Shown piece after piece: positions 43,147-56,249 of a stretch of DNA of 64,000 nt (positions are counted from its first letter, which is position 1; each line of letters opens with the position of its first letter). The notes under the pieces are model-generated. The model made no database searches, was not told where the DNA came from, and saw nothing but the letters and a program-made list of their open reading frames with translations. The stretch is from contig NADL03000176.1 of assembly GCA_002205965.3 (NCBI GenBank), positions 62,001 through 126,000 of the forward strand, in the 5' to 3' direction. The position numbers and the translations under genes were made by a program. This stretch comes from Kappaphycus alvarezii (Eukaryota; Rhodophyta; Florideophyceae; Gigartinales; Solieriaceae).

Positions 43147-46100
43147 ATGAGTAGCGGAGAAGATCAAGGAGGAGGATCGATGAAGATCGAAAAGCTCACG
43201 GATACCAATTTCTACGTGTGGAAACAGAAGATTCAGCTCCTGTTGGCCCTTCGCGATGTGGAACAGTACATTACTGATGGCACCGTTCCTGAAGATGAAC
43301 AATCTTCCACTTACAAGGCATGGAAGCAAGGGGATCGAAAGGCCCGGGCCATCATCGGCCTGTCGCTGTCGATGATCACCTGGATCATGTGAGAGATGCT
43401 GTCACAGCCAAAGAAATGTGGGACGCCATCTTGGAAGTTTTTGAGCGCCACACATTACTAAATAAGCTGGCGGCCCGGAGAGACTTCTACACGGTCACCA
43501 TGCTAGACAATGAGAAAGTTTTGCCATACATAGGACGTGTGCGACACCTAGCAGCTCGCTTAAAGTCAATGGGAGTCATCATTGATGACAAGGAAATGGC
43601 TATGGCAGTTCTCAATGGTCTTCCGCAGAGGTTTCAAAATCTCATTGTAGCGCTTGACGCTCTTGGATCCGAAGATAACACGTTCGGAGTAGAATATGTA
43701 AAAAGTCGCCTGCTCCAAGAGGAGCAACGTGCATCGATGAGCTTACTAGAAGGCAGAATCCGCCAAGGTCTGCTCTTATTGGGCACATCCCTGAGGCAAG
43801 GCGTGTTTCGACTTTGACATGCACCAACTGTGGTCACAATGGACACTCCGCTGCCCGCTGCTGGGGAAAGGACATCAACGGAAGGCGACCACCGCCACCT
43901 GACCGGTTCCTACGTAGACAGTCACAGAAGCCTACTGCGATGATTGCTCAAGAGCAAGAAGATCTGGAAATTAATGAAGTCGAGTACATATGTCTGATGA
44001 ACAAGGTAGATAACTCTGGTATCAACATAACCTCAAACACTTGGCTTATCGACTCTGGATGCTCCGCGCACATGACATTTGACAAGAGACTGTTCTCCGA
44101 CTACAGGGAGGTCTCAAACAGCCGCGTAGAAATGGGAACAAAAGCGTGTGCAGTAGTAGCTGGAGTCGGGACCGTCCCCATTACGCTTTTAGTGACGGAG
44201 TTCAAAAGTCATGCAAGCTCACCAATGTGCTGCACGTTCCAAGCTTTGCTTTTTCCCTAATTCTGTACGTAAGATGGTCGATAATGGATTTGACGTTGAG
44301 TTCGTTCGTGACAAGTGCACTGTGAAGAGGAGTGACTGCATCGTGGCTACTGCCACAAGTCGAGGAGAGCTGTATGTGCTTGACACATGTAACGAGGTTC
44401 ATTCGGCGCACAAAGCCTCTTTGAAGACATGGCATGAAAGATTGGCCCACGTTCACACTCAAGGAATATTGTCCATGGCTCGTAAGAACGTGGTAAGTGG
44501 ACTTCATATCTCCTCTTCAGATATAACAAGAGACGCTAGCTCATCTTCTGACTGTGAATCTGTGACATGTGATGCGTGTGTGTTAGGAAAAGCAACTCGT
44601 GCTGTGATTCCTAAACAGCGCTCTGGAGGCAGGGCCAAACATTTGCTAGACTTGGTCCATTCGGACGTCTGCGGCCCACTCCAAGTACAGTCAGTAGGTG
44701 GTGCTAGATACTTTGTCACTTTTATCGATGACCACTCAAACTGGAGTGTTGTCTATCCGATGAAGAGTAAAGATGAAACGTTCCATTTTTATCAGAAGTT
44801 TGCCCAATATGCCTTCACACACACTGGTCAACGCGTGAAAGTGCTTCGATCTGATCGTGGAGGAGAGTATCTTTCTTCAGAGTTCCAATCCTTTCTATCG
44901 TCACAAGGAACTGTTCATCAAACGACCGCTGCATACACACCTGAACAGAATGGTGTGGCAGAACGGCTCAATCGTACCCTGATTGATCTCGTCAGGTCTA
45001 TGCTGTCCCATATGAAGGTTCCGAAAGCTTTCTGGGCTGAAGTTTACGTTCGCAATCGTGTCACGACAAGAGCTTTGGGTGGTCTCGTTACTCCATTTCA
45101 CCTATGGATGAAGAAAAAGCCCGATGTATCTCACCTACGTGTGTTTGGATGTCAATGCTGGTACAAGGTGCCTGGTAATGAGGTGCGTAAACTTGACGAC
45201 CGCGCAACAACGGGAATGTTTGTTGGGTATCCGCCGGGAACTAAGGCCTACAAAATTTGGGATGACAATTACATCGCATTGTTATTTCCAGGGATGTGCA
45301 GTTCGATGAGTCGAGACCAGGGGCTTGCTCTTACGATGAACATTTCCGATGATAATGACGTGGACGTTGACCCAGAGGGGCGACCGATACTGACGAAATT
45401 GAGTCTGAAACATCTAATGGTGATAATGAACATGGCATTGAAACAGGGTCACCGGCGGAGGTTGAGAACTTTCAAAGTCAAGGTATTGAGCCCGACTCAA
45501 CTAATGAGACTTTGCAACCAGAAGAAGTGAGTGGTGAGCAAGATGCTGGTCCCGGCGATGTGGAACCTCGCCGCTCCACTCGTTCACGACGCCCACCCCG
45601 ACAGTGGTGGACAGGCCTGGTGGGAACCAGCTTACTCACACCTTCCTGTGGCGACATCAACATACCGAACTCCTTTAAAGAGGCGATGGGTGGACCACAA
45701 CCACAGTTCTGGCAGAAAGCGATTGATAAGGAGCTAGAGTCCCAACGCAAAAACAAAACCTGGGCACTAGTTCCACGATCGGAAGGTGCCAATATTCTAA
45801 CTTCTCGCTGGGTATTTACTGTAAAGGACATGCCGGACGATAACGGCACGTTGACTCAAAAGGGAAAAGGTCGCCTGGTTGTGCGGGGCTTTCAACAAAT
45901 TGAGGGGATTGATTACTCAGAGACTTTTGCGCCGGTGATCAAATTTACAACGATTCGATTGTTGTTGGCGATTGTAGCCCACTTCGATTTAGAGCTTCAT
46001 CAAATGGACGTGGTCACGGCCTTTCTGAACGGTGACTTAGAAGAGGATATTTATATGGAGCAGCCTGAAGGTATCGTTGACTCTTCCAGGCCCAATCATG

Positions 46101-47226
46101 TTTGCAAACTTCTCAAGGCTATCTATGGTCTTAAGCAAGCGAGTCGACAATGGCACAAAAAGATTGACGATTTCCTATTCACACGCTTGGCTTCAAGACT
46201 ACGAGAAGTGACGCCTGTCTATATACAAACATATCAGAAAAAGGCGTTATGCTGATTGCCCTATATGTGGATGACTTGCTTCTTGCGGGAAGTGACCTGA
46301 AAGCCGTGACCTGGATGAAAGGTGAACTGAACAAGAGATTTGAGATGAAAGATTTAGGCGAGGCCAAAAAGTGCATTGGGCTTGAAATAAGTAGAAAAAG
46401 GGTCCCTAGACGGATCTATATCTCGCAGACAGAGTATGCCAAGTCCATTTTGAAACGTTTTGGTATGGCCAGTTGCAATCCCGTGAGGACTCCGATGGAA
46501 CAAGGATTACACCCTGAGATGTCAACTAGCCCGTATTGCGATGTACCATATCGACAGATCATTGGCTGCTTAATGTTTCTTATGGTAGGGTCACGTCCAG
46601 ATCTTGCATATGTGGTGGGAAAACTGTCCCAACACTGTGAGAACCCTCGCGAGGACCACTGGCAAGCAGCCAAACGAGTTCTGAGATATATCAAAGGAAC
46701 GCTCTCACTAGGTGTAATTCTAGATGGAAATCTCCCAGTGCAAACTCTAGAGGGCTTCAGCGATGCAGACTGGGGTGGTTGCTTGGACTCGAGAAAGTCC
46801 ACCAGTGGATATGTGTTCAAACTGTGTGGGGGAGCTATTAGTTGGTCATCTAGGAGACAAACGGTCGTTGCGAAATCCACATGCGAAGCGGAGTATATTG
46901 CACTGTGTGAGGCTTGCAAAGAGGCAGCTTGGCTCAGGTGCCTTCTTGCAGACGCATTGGGAAAGTCGAAAGACAGCACAGTTACAATCGGGTGTGATAA
47001 TGCTGGTACAATAGCGTTTGCGGGTAACGAAGGAGTGAACAGGCGAAATAAGCACATTGACATATCATATCATTTTGTCCGAGATGCTGTGACTCGAAAG
47101 ATTGTTTCACTGTTTCACGTACCTTCTACAGATATGCCAGCAGATATACTCACCAAGCCTCTTGGTCGCATTCAATTCATACAATGCATAAAATCTCTAG
47201 GCCTCGGAGAGCTGCACGATGCTTAG
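43147..47226 (+). pseudogene. Copia gag-pol polyprotein, element F
   Basis: Same order and subfamily residues as E. Gag at 43147-43735 (frameshift near 43369), knuckle 43820, protease IDSGCSAHMTF near 44049, integrase core to EQNGVAERLNR (44940), RT with YVDD near 46265, RNase H DADWGGC and CEAEYIAL, stop at 47224-47226. Breaks: one base lost near 44194 and near 44261, 12 nt (ALDN) lost near 45040, small losses near 45268, 45345, 45376 and 46178. RT-RNase H from 46249 to the end is one 325-codon frame. It ends IQFIQCIKSLGLGELHDA. Confidence 0.92.
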
Positions 47227-47245
47227 GTCATGTAATCGAGGGGGG

Positions 47246-48818
47246 TGTTGTTGATTTGGCAAGACGATCACATGACCCCACATCGGTGCCAAACCTCATA
47301 AGAGGCATGAGGCATGTTCCACGTGTACACATGCACACGTGTCGAATGAAGGGTGGCGCTAAGGCATTCCGGAAGAAATCCAAAGTTCCCAGGGACGAAA
47401 GTACGATTTTGAGAGATCAGCTTAGAGGGCAAAATGTTGTTTATGGGGTGATTTTACGTAGGGTAGGGTACTATAAGTGGATGATGAGTATACTGTATGA
47501 GAGATATGCTGAGGAAAGCTATGTACACGTGTACGTGGTGGCAGTTGTGTATGTGATGTACACGTGGTACAGCTAAGAAGAAACCTTTTTGTGCAGTGTT
47601 GTACACGTACTGTACTAGTGCCAAATGAGGAACTGTACTTCGCACTGTACATCGTAATATACCAAGTACTGTACTCCTTACTATACCTGAGTTTGTACAG
47701 TAGGAATCAATTATGGCAATACTGTCATGACTGCTAGAAAGAGGTATTTGATTTTATATTATGTATGAGGATTCTAGTTATGATTAAGGGTTTTATCCAG
47801 CTGCATCCAAAATCGGTTATGTGATTCATCATACGTATGAGGTTTCTAGTTATGATTGTTTTACATGCATCCAAAAATCAGTTATGTGATTCCATCATAC
47901 GTATGGTTTCTAGTTATGATATTGGTTTGTACAACTGCATCCAAAAATCAGTTATGTGATTCCATCATACGTATGTGGTTTCTAGTTATGATATTGGTTT
48001 GTACAACTGCATCCAAAAATCAGTTATGTGATTCCATCATACGTATGAGGTTCTAGTTATGATATTGGTTTGACAACTGCATCCAAAAATCAGTTATGTG
48101 ATTCCATCATACGTATGTGTTTCTAGTTATGATATTGGTTTGTACAACTGCATCCAAAAATCAGTTATGTGATTCCATCATACGTATGTGGTTTCTAGTT
48201 ATGATATTGGTTTGTACAACTGCATCCAAAAATCAGTTATGTGATTCCATCATCGTATGTGGTTTCTAGTTATGATATTGGTTTGTACAACTGCATCCAA
48301 AAATCAGTTATGTGATTCCATCATATGTATGAGGTTCGTAATTATGATGAAGATTGGACCAACTGCATCCAAAAATCAGTTATGTGATTCCATCATATGT
48401 ATGAGGTTCGTAATTATGATGAAGATTGGACCGACTGCATCCAAAAATCAGTTATGTGATTCTATTTTACGTATGACGGAATTGAGTCCGTTATTTTGGC
48501 ACAAGGAATTCGTTTCCGGTAAGTCTGCAAAATAAGGTACTGTATTGATGTGTGTATTGGGCCAACCTATTTACACAAATTTGTCAACTTTGGAAGCAGT
48601 TCCAAATTTGCCCCTAATGACTGTTATACCGGGCCAAGATCTTGAAATCCGCTCAAATGGCTCAGTTTGTGGGATTCTGTTAGTGGACGCAGTGAGTTAG
48701 AAAGTAGTTGTAGGTTGTACTTAAGGCCAGGATTTTAGAGTTCCGAGTAAATTCTGGGTAGCCAAGCCCGCAACTTCATCCGTCCAGCAAAGTCCTTCAC
48801 CCTCTCCGATTCCCATTA
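47246..48818 (+). repeat. 3' LTR of element F, with the longest minisatellite
   Basis: 1573 bp, TGTTGTTG to CCCATTA, after the purine tract 47238-47245. The 72-bp array (47812-48470) has about ten units, more than any other copy here, including a local duplication of the unit ending ATGATGAAGATTGGACC. Confidence 0.93.
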
Positions 48819-48995
48819 CTTCTACGCTACTCATTGCAATAGATTAGAGTGCTTGTGTTCTGTTCGAAGATCCCAAACCGGGACCGATAGTCCCTTGCAA
48901 TGGCAAGCCCACCTCTATAAGAACACAGCACACGAAACTCTAAGCTAAATGCAAAGGCCGAGCACTCGCTCTTAACCCAAAGTATAGGATCCCTT

Positions 48996-49651
48996 TTACT
49001 GCTGAGACAAAAATACTTCAAGTGATCTTTCCCGTTCTCGTGGCGTTTCAGAACTTCGTGGGAGTCGAACACTCTATCACAAACAGTACACCTAGGGGTC
49101 TCCTTTTGTTGGCTACTCTAGTATTAGACCCTTAGAATGTACGTGATCGTAGAATGTCTTAGCACTATTGCAGCTAATCTGGCAGGTCTTGCAGTACCTC
49201 TTGTGCCTCGGCGGAACTCGCTTCTTCGCCTTCAGCTCCCTCTTCGCGACTCGATCGGCAAGCGATTTGGCTTTCTTGGCCGAGAGTCGTTGAATTTTCT
49301 AATCGGCTTTCTGTGGAGGTACTGACCTGCGGGGAATCCTATACCTTCTGGGCGGCAGGAAGGCAGCGTCGGCGGCGGTGGTGTTGTCGGTTCAATAACC
49401 TCGATCCTCTCCACACTTGACCTCCTCCCTGACGTAAACCTCTGACCGATGGAGCCCTGGGCACTCGCGGCACCAGGGCTAATTCCGAGTCTAGCACAAC
49501 CCGCAGAAGCAGGCACAGATAGTGGAAGTGATCGTCAGTAACAGCTTTATGGAATTACAAGTCTTTAGACCAACCAAAAGGTGCAAAGAGAATCACTTCG
49601 ATGTGCAAAGAAATGGAATTATTCAAATGACTTACCAGGAACGTGAGACAT
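48996..49651 (-). pseudogene. ORF1 of family-2 remnant G
   Basis: Exon 1 is 49651-49636 (ATG TCT CAC GTT CCT G), predicted intron 49491-49635 with donor GTAAGT and acceptor TGCTAG, exon 2 49490-48996. The joined start MSHVPDSELALVP mirrors family 1. Indels near 49425, 49355, 49300 and 49120-49130 break the frame, and finger 2 reads CDRVFDSHEVLKRHENG with CTVC upstream. The basic region and finger 1 (CKTCQISCNSAKTFYDH) are recognisable. Confidence 0.75.
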
Positions 49652-49749
49652 ATTCAACAGGCTGAGACAAACAAAGCGAAAAAGGACAACGACACAGGGC
49701 GACTTACGGGAATCAAAGAGAGAGATAGTGTTGAACTGGGCCCATAACC

Positions 49750-51254
49750 TGAAGATGAGTTGCGATGGGGAAGGCTGGTGGGAGAGAGGATGAAGCTGCG
49801 GGCTTAGCTACCCAGAATTTACTCGGTACTCTAAAATTCTGACCTTAAGTACAACCTGCAACTACTCTCTAACTCACTGCGTCCATTAACAAAAACATAG
49901 AAACTGAACCATTTGGACAGATTGAAACATATTGGCCCAGTAATAACGTTCAATTGGGGCATTTTTAGAACTGCTTCCAAAGTTGTCAAATTCGTGTAAG
50001 ACAGTTTGGCCCAATACACACATCAATACAGCACCTTATTTTGTAAACTCATCCGAATCGAATTCTTTGTGCCAAAATAACGGACTAACCCGTCATACGT
50101 ATTGTGAATCACACAACTGATTTTGGATGCAGCCACAAACCGTAATCATAATCAGAAACCTCATACGTTATTAGAATCACATAACTGATTTTGGATGCAG
50201 CGGCAAACCGTAATATAATCAGAAACCTCATACGTATATTAGAATCACATAACTGATTTTGGATGCAGCCGGCTAACCGTAATCATAATCAGAAACCTCA
50301 TACGTATTAGAATCACACAACTGATTTTGGATGCAGCCGGAAACCGTAATCATAATTAGAAACCTCATACGTATATAGAATCACATAACTGATTTTGGAT
50401 GCAGCCGGCAAACCGTAATCATAATCAGAAACCTCATACGTATGGTAGAATCACATAACTGATTTGGATGCAGCCGGACTAACCATAATCATAACTAGAA
50501 ACCTCATACGTATTATAGAATCACAAAACTGATTTTGGATGCAGCCGGCATACAGCAGGCATTCTACTGTACCTGGAGAGACCGGAGCGGTGTAGCCATG
50601 ATAGTATTTTCATAACCAACTCCCACTGTACGAACTCAAGTGCAGTAAGAAGTACAGTACGAGGTACAGTAAGAAGCACAGTACGAGGTACAGTACGAAA
50701 CTTGACACCAGTACAGTATGTGTACACCACTGCACCAAAGGTTTCTACTCTTTGCTGTACCACGTGTACATCACATACACAACTGCCACCACGTACACGT
50801 GTACATACCTTACCTCGACATACCTCTTATACAGTATACTCCTCACCCACTTACAGTGCCCTACCCTATGTAAAATGACCCCATAAACACCATTCTGCCC
50901 TCTAAAATAGCTCAAAGTCAACCCTTACACCTCTACAGCCATTACACGTGTACATCACCAGCCAATAGAATTGCAGCATTTGACCTATCAGCCAATAGGA
51001 TTAAAGCAGGCAATTCTTAGCCTAGGCATTATGGGCCAAGTTCCACTTGTCAACAATTATGCAAAATTTGCATTTATCGTCGACCCCTCGAAAATGGCTT
51101 TTCGTCCCCGGCAACTTTGTTTTTCGGGTAAATTTGGCATATTATCCTTCAGAACCACATGTGTCCACGTGTACAGATATACAGCTTCCCAACCTCCGTG
51201 CGAGACGTCTAGTCAAGGCGATGGGCGTGTGATCGTCTCACAAAATCACCAACA
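49750..51254 (-). repeat. Family-2 LTR shared by G and H
   Basis: 1505 bp between primer site 49736-49749 and the polypurine tract (51255-51263). Contains about seven diverged minisatellite units (50090-50540), GTACAGTACGAG repeats (50650-50700), GTACACGTGTAC (about 50793) and two CCAAT motifs (about 50958-50998). Confidence 0.92.
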
Positions 51255-51273
51255 CCCCCCTCGATCACATGCC

Positions 51274-54200
51274 CTAAGCATCGCGCAGATCGCCAAGTCC
51301 CAGAAACCTCACACATTTATTGAACGAAAGTCGTCCAAGAGGCTTCGTTAGTATATCTGCTGGCATTTCGGAAGACGGTACACGGAAGAGGGAAACGATA
51401 TTGCGATGGATAGCATCTCTGACAAAGTGGTATGAGATATCGATATGCTTGTTACGCCGGTTGACCCCCTCGTTGCCTGCAAAGGATATAGTTCCTGTAT
51501 TATCACAACCGATTGTAACAGTACCATCTTCTGATTTTCCCAATGCATCTGCCAGAAGGCATCTTAGCCAGGCGGCTTCTTTGCAGGCATCACAAAGCGC
51601 GATGTACTCTGCTTCGCAGGTAGACTTTGCAACAACCGTTTGCCTCCTCGACGACCAGCTGACGGCTCCACCACAAAGCTTGAATACATAGCCGCTGGTG
51701 GACTTTCTTGAGTTCAAGCAGCCACCCCAGTCCGCATCACTAAAGCCTTCGAGGTACTCCACTGAGAGATTTCCGTTTAGGACAACACCAGTTGAGAGTG
51801 TTCCTTTGATGAACCTCAAAACCCTTTTCGCGGCCTGCCAGTGGTCCTCGCGAGGCTTCTCACAGTGTTGAGACATTTCCAACGGCGTAGGCTAAATCTG
51901 GACGAGAACCAACCATCAGGAACATCAGACAGCCGATGATCTGTCGATACGGGACATCGCAGTACGGGCTTGTCGAAGACTCGGGTGGAATCCCTGTTCC
52001 ATTTGTAGTCACGGAATTACAACTGAACATTCCAAAACGTTTCAGTACGGATTCGGCATACGCCTTCTGCGATATACAGACTAGCTTGGACGACCTTTTC
52101 CTACTAATTTCAAGCCCTATGCACTTTTTCGCCTCTCCCAGGTCTTTCATCTCAAACCTTTTATTTAATTCCGCTTTCATCCAGGCACGGCGGTTATATC
52201 ACTACCGGCGAGCAGCAAGTCATCCACATAAAGGGCAATGAGCATTATGCTGTCATTCGATATGTTTGTGTACAAGCAGCGTCACTTCTCGTCTTAAACC
52301 CAAGCCCATTAATCAAGAAGTCGTCAATCTTTTTGTGCCATTGACGACTCGCTTGTTTAAGGCCATAAATAGCCTTGAGGAGTTTGCAAACATGGTTTGG
52401 TTTGGAAGGGTCGACGCATCCTTCGGTTGTTCCATGTAAATATCCTCCTCTAATTCTCCATTTAGAAACGCGGTAACACGTCCATTTGGTGGAGCTCTAA
52501 GTCAAATGGCAACAATAGCTAGTAGCAATCGAATTGTCGTGAATTTGATTACCGGGGCGAAAGTCTCTGAGTAATCAACTCCTTCAATCTGCTGGAAACC
52601 TCTTGCGACTAGGCGACCCTTTCCTTGCTGAATAAGGTGGCCCTGATCATCTGGAATATCTTTAACGGTGAAAACCCAGCGCGATGAGAGGATGTTAGAG
52701 GCTTGTGAGCGCGGAACCAGCGTCCAAGTCTGGTTTTTGCGTTGGATTTTAACTCTTTGTCAACTGCTTTCTGCCAGAAATCTGGTTGCGTCCCACTCAT
52801 CGCTTCCTTGAACGAGTCTGGTACCGGAACATCCTCATTAGACGTGCTGAGTAATTAGTTCCTAAGAGGCCCTTCCACCATTGTCTTGGTGGGCGACGTG
52901 ATCGACCTGATCTGCGAAGTGGTACATTGCTAGTCCATCTCCGTCTGCACCACTTGTATGCTCTGGTTCCAAGCTCGCATCCGGGGGCTCTGGGTTCATA
53001 TTTGGATTTAGAACGGGCTCATTTTGACCTCCAATGACTCAGAGTTCCATTTTCACCGATATTTGCCATTAAAGTATCGGGGTCAGTTTCGTCAGCAACG
53101 CTCACATCCTCTGGCTCAAAATTTCGTCATTTTGATGCGATATTGTCGTCAACCGAACAAGGCCCTCGCCTGGACTCATCAAACTGCACATTTCGTGAAT
53201 AACTACGCGATTCAGTTCGTCATCCCATACCTTAGGCCTTCGTTCCGGCTGGGTATCCAAGAAACATTCCTTTCACTGCACGTTCATCAAGTTTCTGCAC
53301 CTCATGGGCATGCAGTTTGTACCAGCATTGGCAGCCAAATACCCTCAAGTGAGACACATCTGGTTTATCCTTCATCCACAAGTGATGAGGCGTAATGGAA
53401 CTTCCCAAGGCTCTGTTGTTACACGATTCCGCACATACACGGCATTGTCTAGGGCTTCAGCCCAAAATGACTTTGGAACCTGCATGTGGGACAGCATAGA
53501 CCGAACCAGATCTATCAATGTACGGTTGAACCGTTCTGCGACGCCATTTTGTTCAGGCGTGTAAGCGGCGGTCGTTTGATGAACCGTTCCTTGTGAGATA
53601 AGAAGGATTGGAACTGCGAGGAAAGATACTCCCCTCCACGATCTGAACGAAACACTTTCACTCGCTGACCGGTATGCGTAAGGGCATAATTGGCAAACTT
53701 CTTATAGAACTCGAAAGTTTCATCTTTACTTTTCATCGGATAGACAACGCTCCAGTTGGAGTAATCATCGATGAACGTGACAAAGTATCTCGCACCACCT
53801 AATGAAGTGGGCCACAGACGTCCGAATGGACTAAGTCTAGCAGCTGCTTTGCCCTACCTCCTGAGCGATTTGGGAATTACAGCACGAGTTGCTTTTCCTA
53901 CCACACAAGCATCGCATTTCACGGAATCACAGTCAGAAGATGAGCCATATCTTTGGTATCATTTGAAGAAGAAAAGATGAAGTCCACTTACCACGTTCTT
54001 GCGAGACATAGACAAGATTCCTTGAGTATGAACGTGAGCAAGTCTTTCGTGCCACGTCTTCAAGGAGGCTTTGTGAGCCGAATGAGTCATATCACACGTA
54101 TCAAGCACGTAGAGCTCCTTTACTTGTCGCGGTTGCCACAGTACAGTCATTTTTCTTTACAGTACACTTGTCACGAACAAACTGAACATCAAGTCCATTG

Positions 54201-55331
54201 TCGACCATCTGGCGTACTGAAATTAGAGAAAAGGCAAAACTGGGAACGTGTAGCACATTGCTGAGCTTACAAGATTTTTCAATGCCGTTCACTGATAGCA
54301 TCAAATGAATGCTCCGACTCCAGCCACAATCGCACAAGCCTTGGTTCCCATCTCAACGCGGCTGTTCGAGACCTCACGGTAGTCTGTAAAGAGGCTTTTG
54401 TCAAACGTCATGTGCGCGGAGCACCCGGAATCTATAAGCCATGTGTTAGAGGTTATTTTAACGTTAGACTTATCCGCTTTGTTCACCAGACAAATATACT
54501 CCACCTCATTCACTTCCGAGCCATCTTTTCTTGAGCGATCATTGCCGTTGGCTTCTGTAATTGCCTCCGCTGAAATCGTTCGGGTGGAGAAGGTCGCTTT
54601 CCATTAACATCCTTTCCCCAGCAACGGGAGGCGGTGTGTCCGGTGTGACCACAATTAGTGCACGTCAAGGAAGACTGGCGCCTTCCTTCAAAAAATTGCC
54701 AATAAGGGCGGCACTTGAAGTCATCTGTCGCCTGGACGACTTCATTGAAGCTCGTTGTTCCTCTTGAAGTAGACGACTTTTGACATACTCCACTCCAAAG
54801 GAGTTGTCTTCAGATCCAAGAGCGTCCAGAGCAACAATGAGGCTGTGAAAACGCGGTGGAAGGCCGTTAAGCACTGCCATAGCCATCTCTTTGTCATCGA
54901 TAACGACCCCCATGACTTCAAACGAGCCGCCAGGTGTCTCACACGTCCGATATACGGAAGCACCTTCTCATTTTCTAGCATACTGACAGTGTAAAACTCT
55001 CTACGAGCAGCCAACTTGTTCAGCAGCGTATGTCGCTCAAACACCTCTAGAATAGCATCCCACATACCTTGGCAGTAACAGCATCTCTTACATGGTCCAA
55101 ATGGTCATCAGAAAGAGACAGCCCTATGATTGCTCTGGCTTTTCGATCTCCCTGCTTCCATGTCCTGTACGTGAAGAATTTTCATCAGCAGGGACGTATC
55201 ATCTGTTATGTACTGTTCTACATCTCGCAGTGCCAAAGTAGCTGTATTTTCTGCTTCCACACATAAAAATTCGTATCCGTCAGCTTCTCTATCTTCATTG
55301 ACCCTCCTCCTTGATCTTCTCCGCTACTCAT
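51274..55331 (-). pseudogene. Copia family-2 gag-pol polyprotein, element H (many frameshifts)
   Basis: The ATG at 55329-55331 starts gag (MSSGEDQGGGSMKIEKLTDTN), the knuckle is at about 54650, protease IDSGCSAHMTFDKS at about 54430, integrase core 53500-54150 with EQNGVAER partly out of frame, RT 51860-52800 with YVDD-type box near 52220, and RNase H 51882-51274 ending FLGLGDLRDA. Protein is clearly homologous to family 1 but with many synonymous and conservative changes. Frameshifts every 100-300 bp and an internal short deletion near 52840-53000 mean it is inactive as read. No TRIM insertion. Confidence 0.88.
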
Positions 55332-55491
55332 TGCAAATAGTTAGAGGTGCTTGTGTTCTGTTCGAAGATCCCAACCGGGACCGATAGTCCCTTGCAATGG
55401 CAAGCCCACCTCTATAAGAACACAGCACACGAAACTCTAAGCTAAATGCAAAGGCCGAGCACTCGCTTTTAACCAAAGTATAGGATCCCTT

Positions 55492-56152
55492 TTACTGCTG
55501 AGACAAAACTACTTTCAAGTGATCTTTCCCGTTCTCGTGGCGTTTCAGAACTTCGTGGGAGTCGAACACTCTATCACAAACAGTACACCTAGGGGTCTCC
55601 TTTTGTTGGCTACTCTAGTATTATGACCCTTAGAATGTACGTGATCGTAGAATGTCTTAGCACTATTGCAGCTAATCTGGCAGGTCTTGCAGTACCTCTT
55701 GTGCCTCGGCGGAACTCGCTTCTTCGCCTTCAGCTCCCTCTTCGCGACTCGATCGGCAAGCGCTTTGGCTTTCTTGGCCGAGAGTCGTTGAATTTTTCTA
55801 ATCGGCTTCTGTGGAGGTACTGACCTGCGGGGGATCCTATATCCTTCCTGGGCGCAGAAGGGCGAGCGTCGGCGGCGGTGGTGTTGTCGGTTCAATAACC
55901 TCGATCCTCTCCACACTTGACCTCCTCCCTGACGGTAAACCTCTGACCGATGGAGCCCTGGGCACTCGCGGCACCAGGGCTAATTCCGAGTCTAGCACAA
56001 CCCCGCAGAAGCAGGCACAGATAGTGGAAGTGATCGTCAGTAACAGCTTTATGGAATTACAAGTCTTTAGACCAACCAAAAGGTGCAAAGAGAATCACTT
56101 CGATGTGCAAAGAAATGGAATTATTCAAATAACTTACCAGAACGTGAGACAT
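55492..56152 (-). pseudogene. ORF1 of family-2 element H, spliced double zinc-finger protein
   Basis: Exon 1 is 56152-56138; it has lost one C relative to G (GTTCTG against GTTCCTG). The predicted intron is 55992-56137, exon 2 55991-55492. From YRIPR to SKGH about 60 of 73 residues equal family 1, differences being mostly Lys/Arg, Val/Ile and Asn/His, while third-codon positions differ widely. All finger-1 and finger-2 Cys and His remain, with a frameshift between fingers near 55605. This cross-family conservation is the main evidence that ORF1 is a real gene. Confidence 0.78.
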
Positions 56153-56235
56153 ATTCAACAGGCTGAGACAAACAAAGCGAAACAGGCAACGACACAGGGC
56201 GACTTACGGGAATCAAAGAGAGAGATAGCGTTGAA

Positions 56236-56249
56236 CTGGGCCCATAACC
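56236..56249 (-). promoter_or_regulatory. Primer-binding site of element H
   Basis: GGTTATGGGCCCAG, identical to family 1, next to the LTR end CATCTTCA. G has the same site at 49736-49749. Confidence 0.88.

Larger units (their letters stand above)
40836..48818 (+). mobile_element. Element F: near-complete copia family-1 copy
   Basis: 5' LTR 40836-42226 (lacking the first 36-38 bases), primer site, ORF1, gag-pol, purine tract and complete 3' LTR 47246-48818. It belongs to the same subfamily as E. No TRIM-A insertion. The right flank at 48819 is family-2 sequence at the gag start codon, so no target duplication can be read. Confidence 0.92.

Noticed and set aside
51255-51263. Rho-independent terminator-like G/C run
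   Set aside because: It is the polypurine tract of a retroelement in a eukaryotic context.
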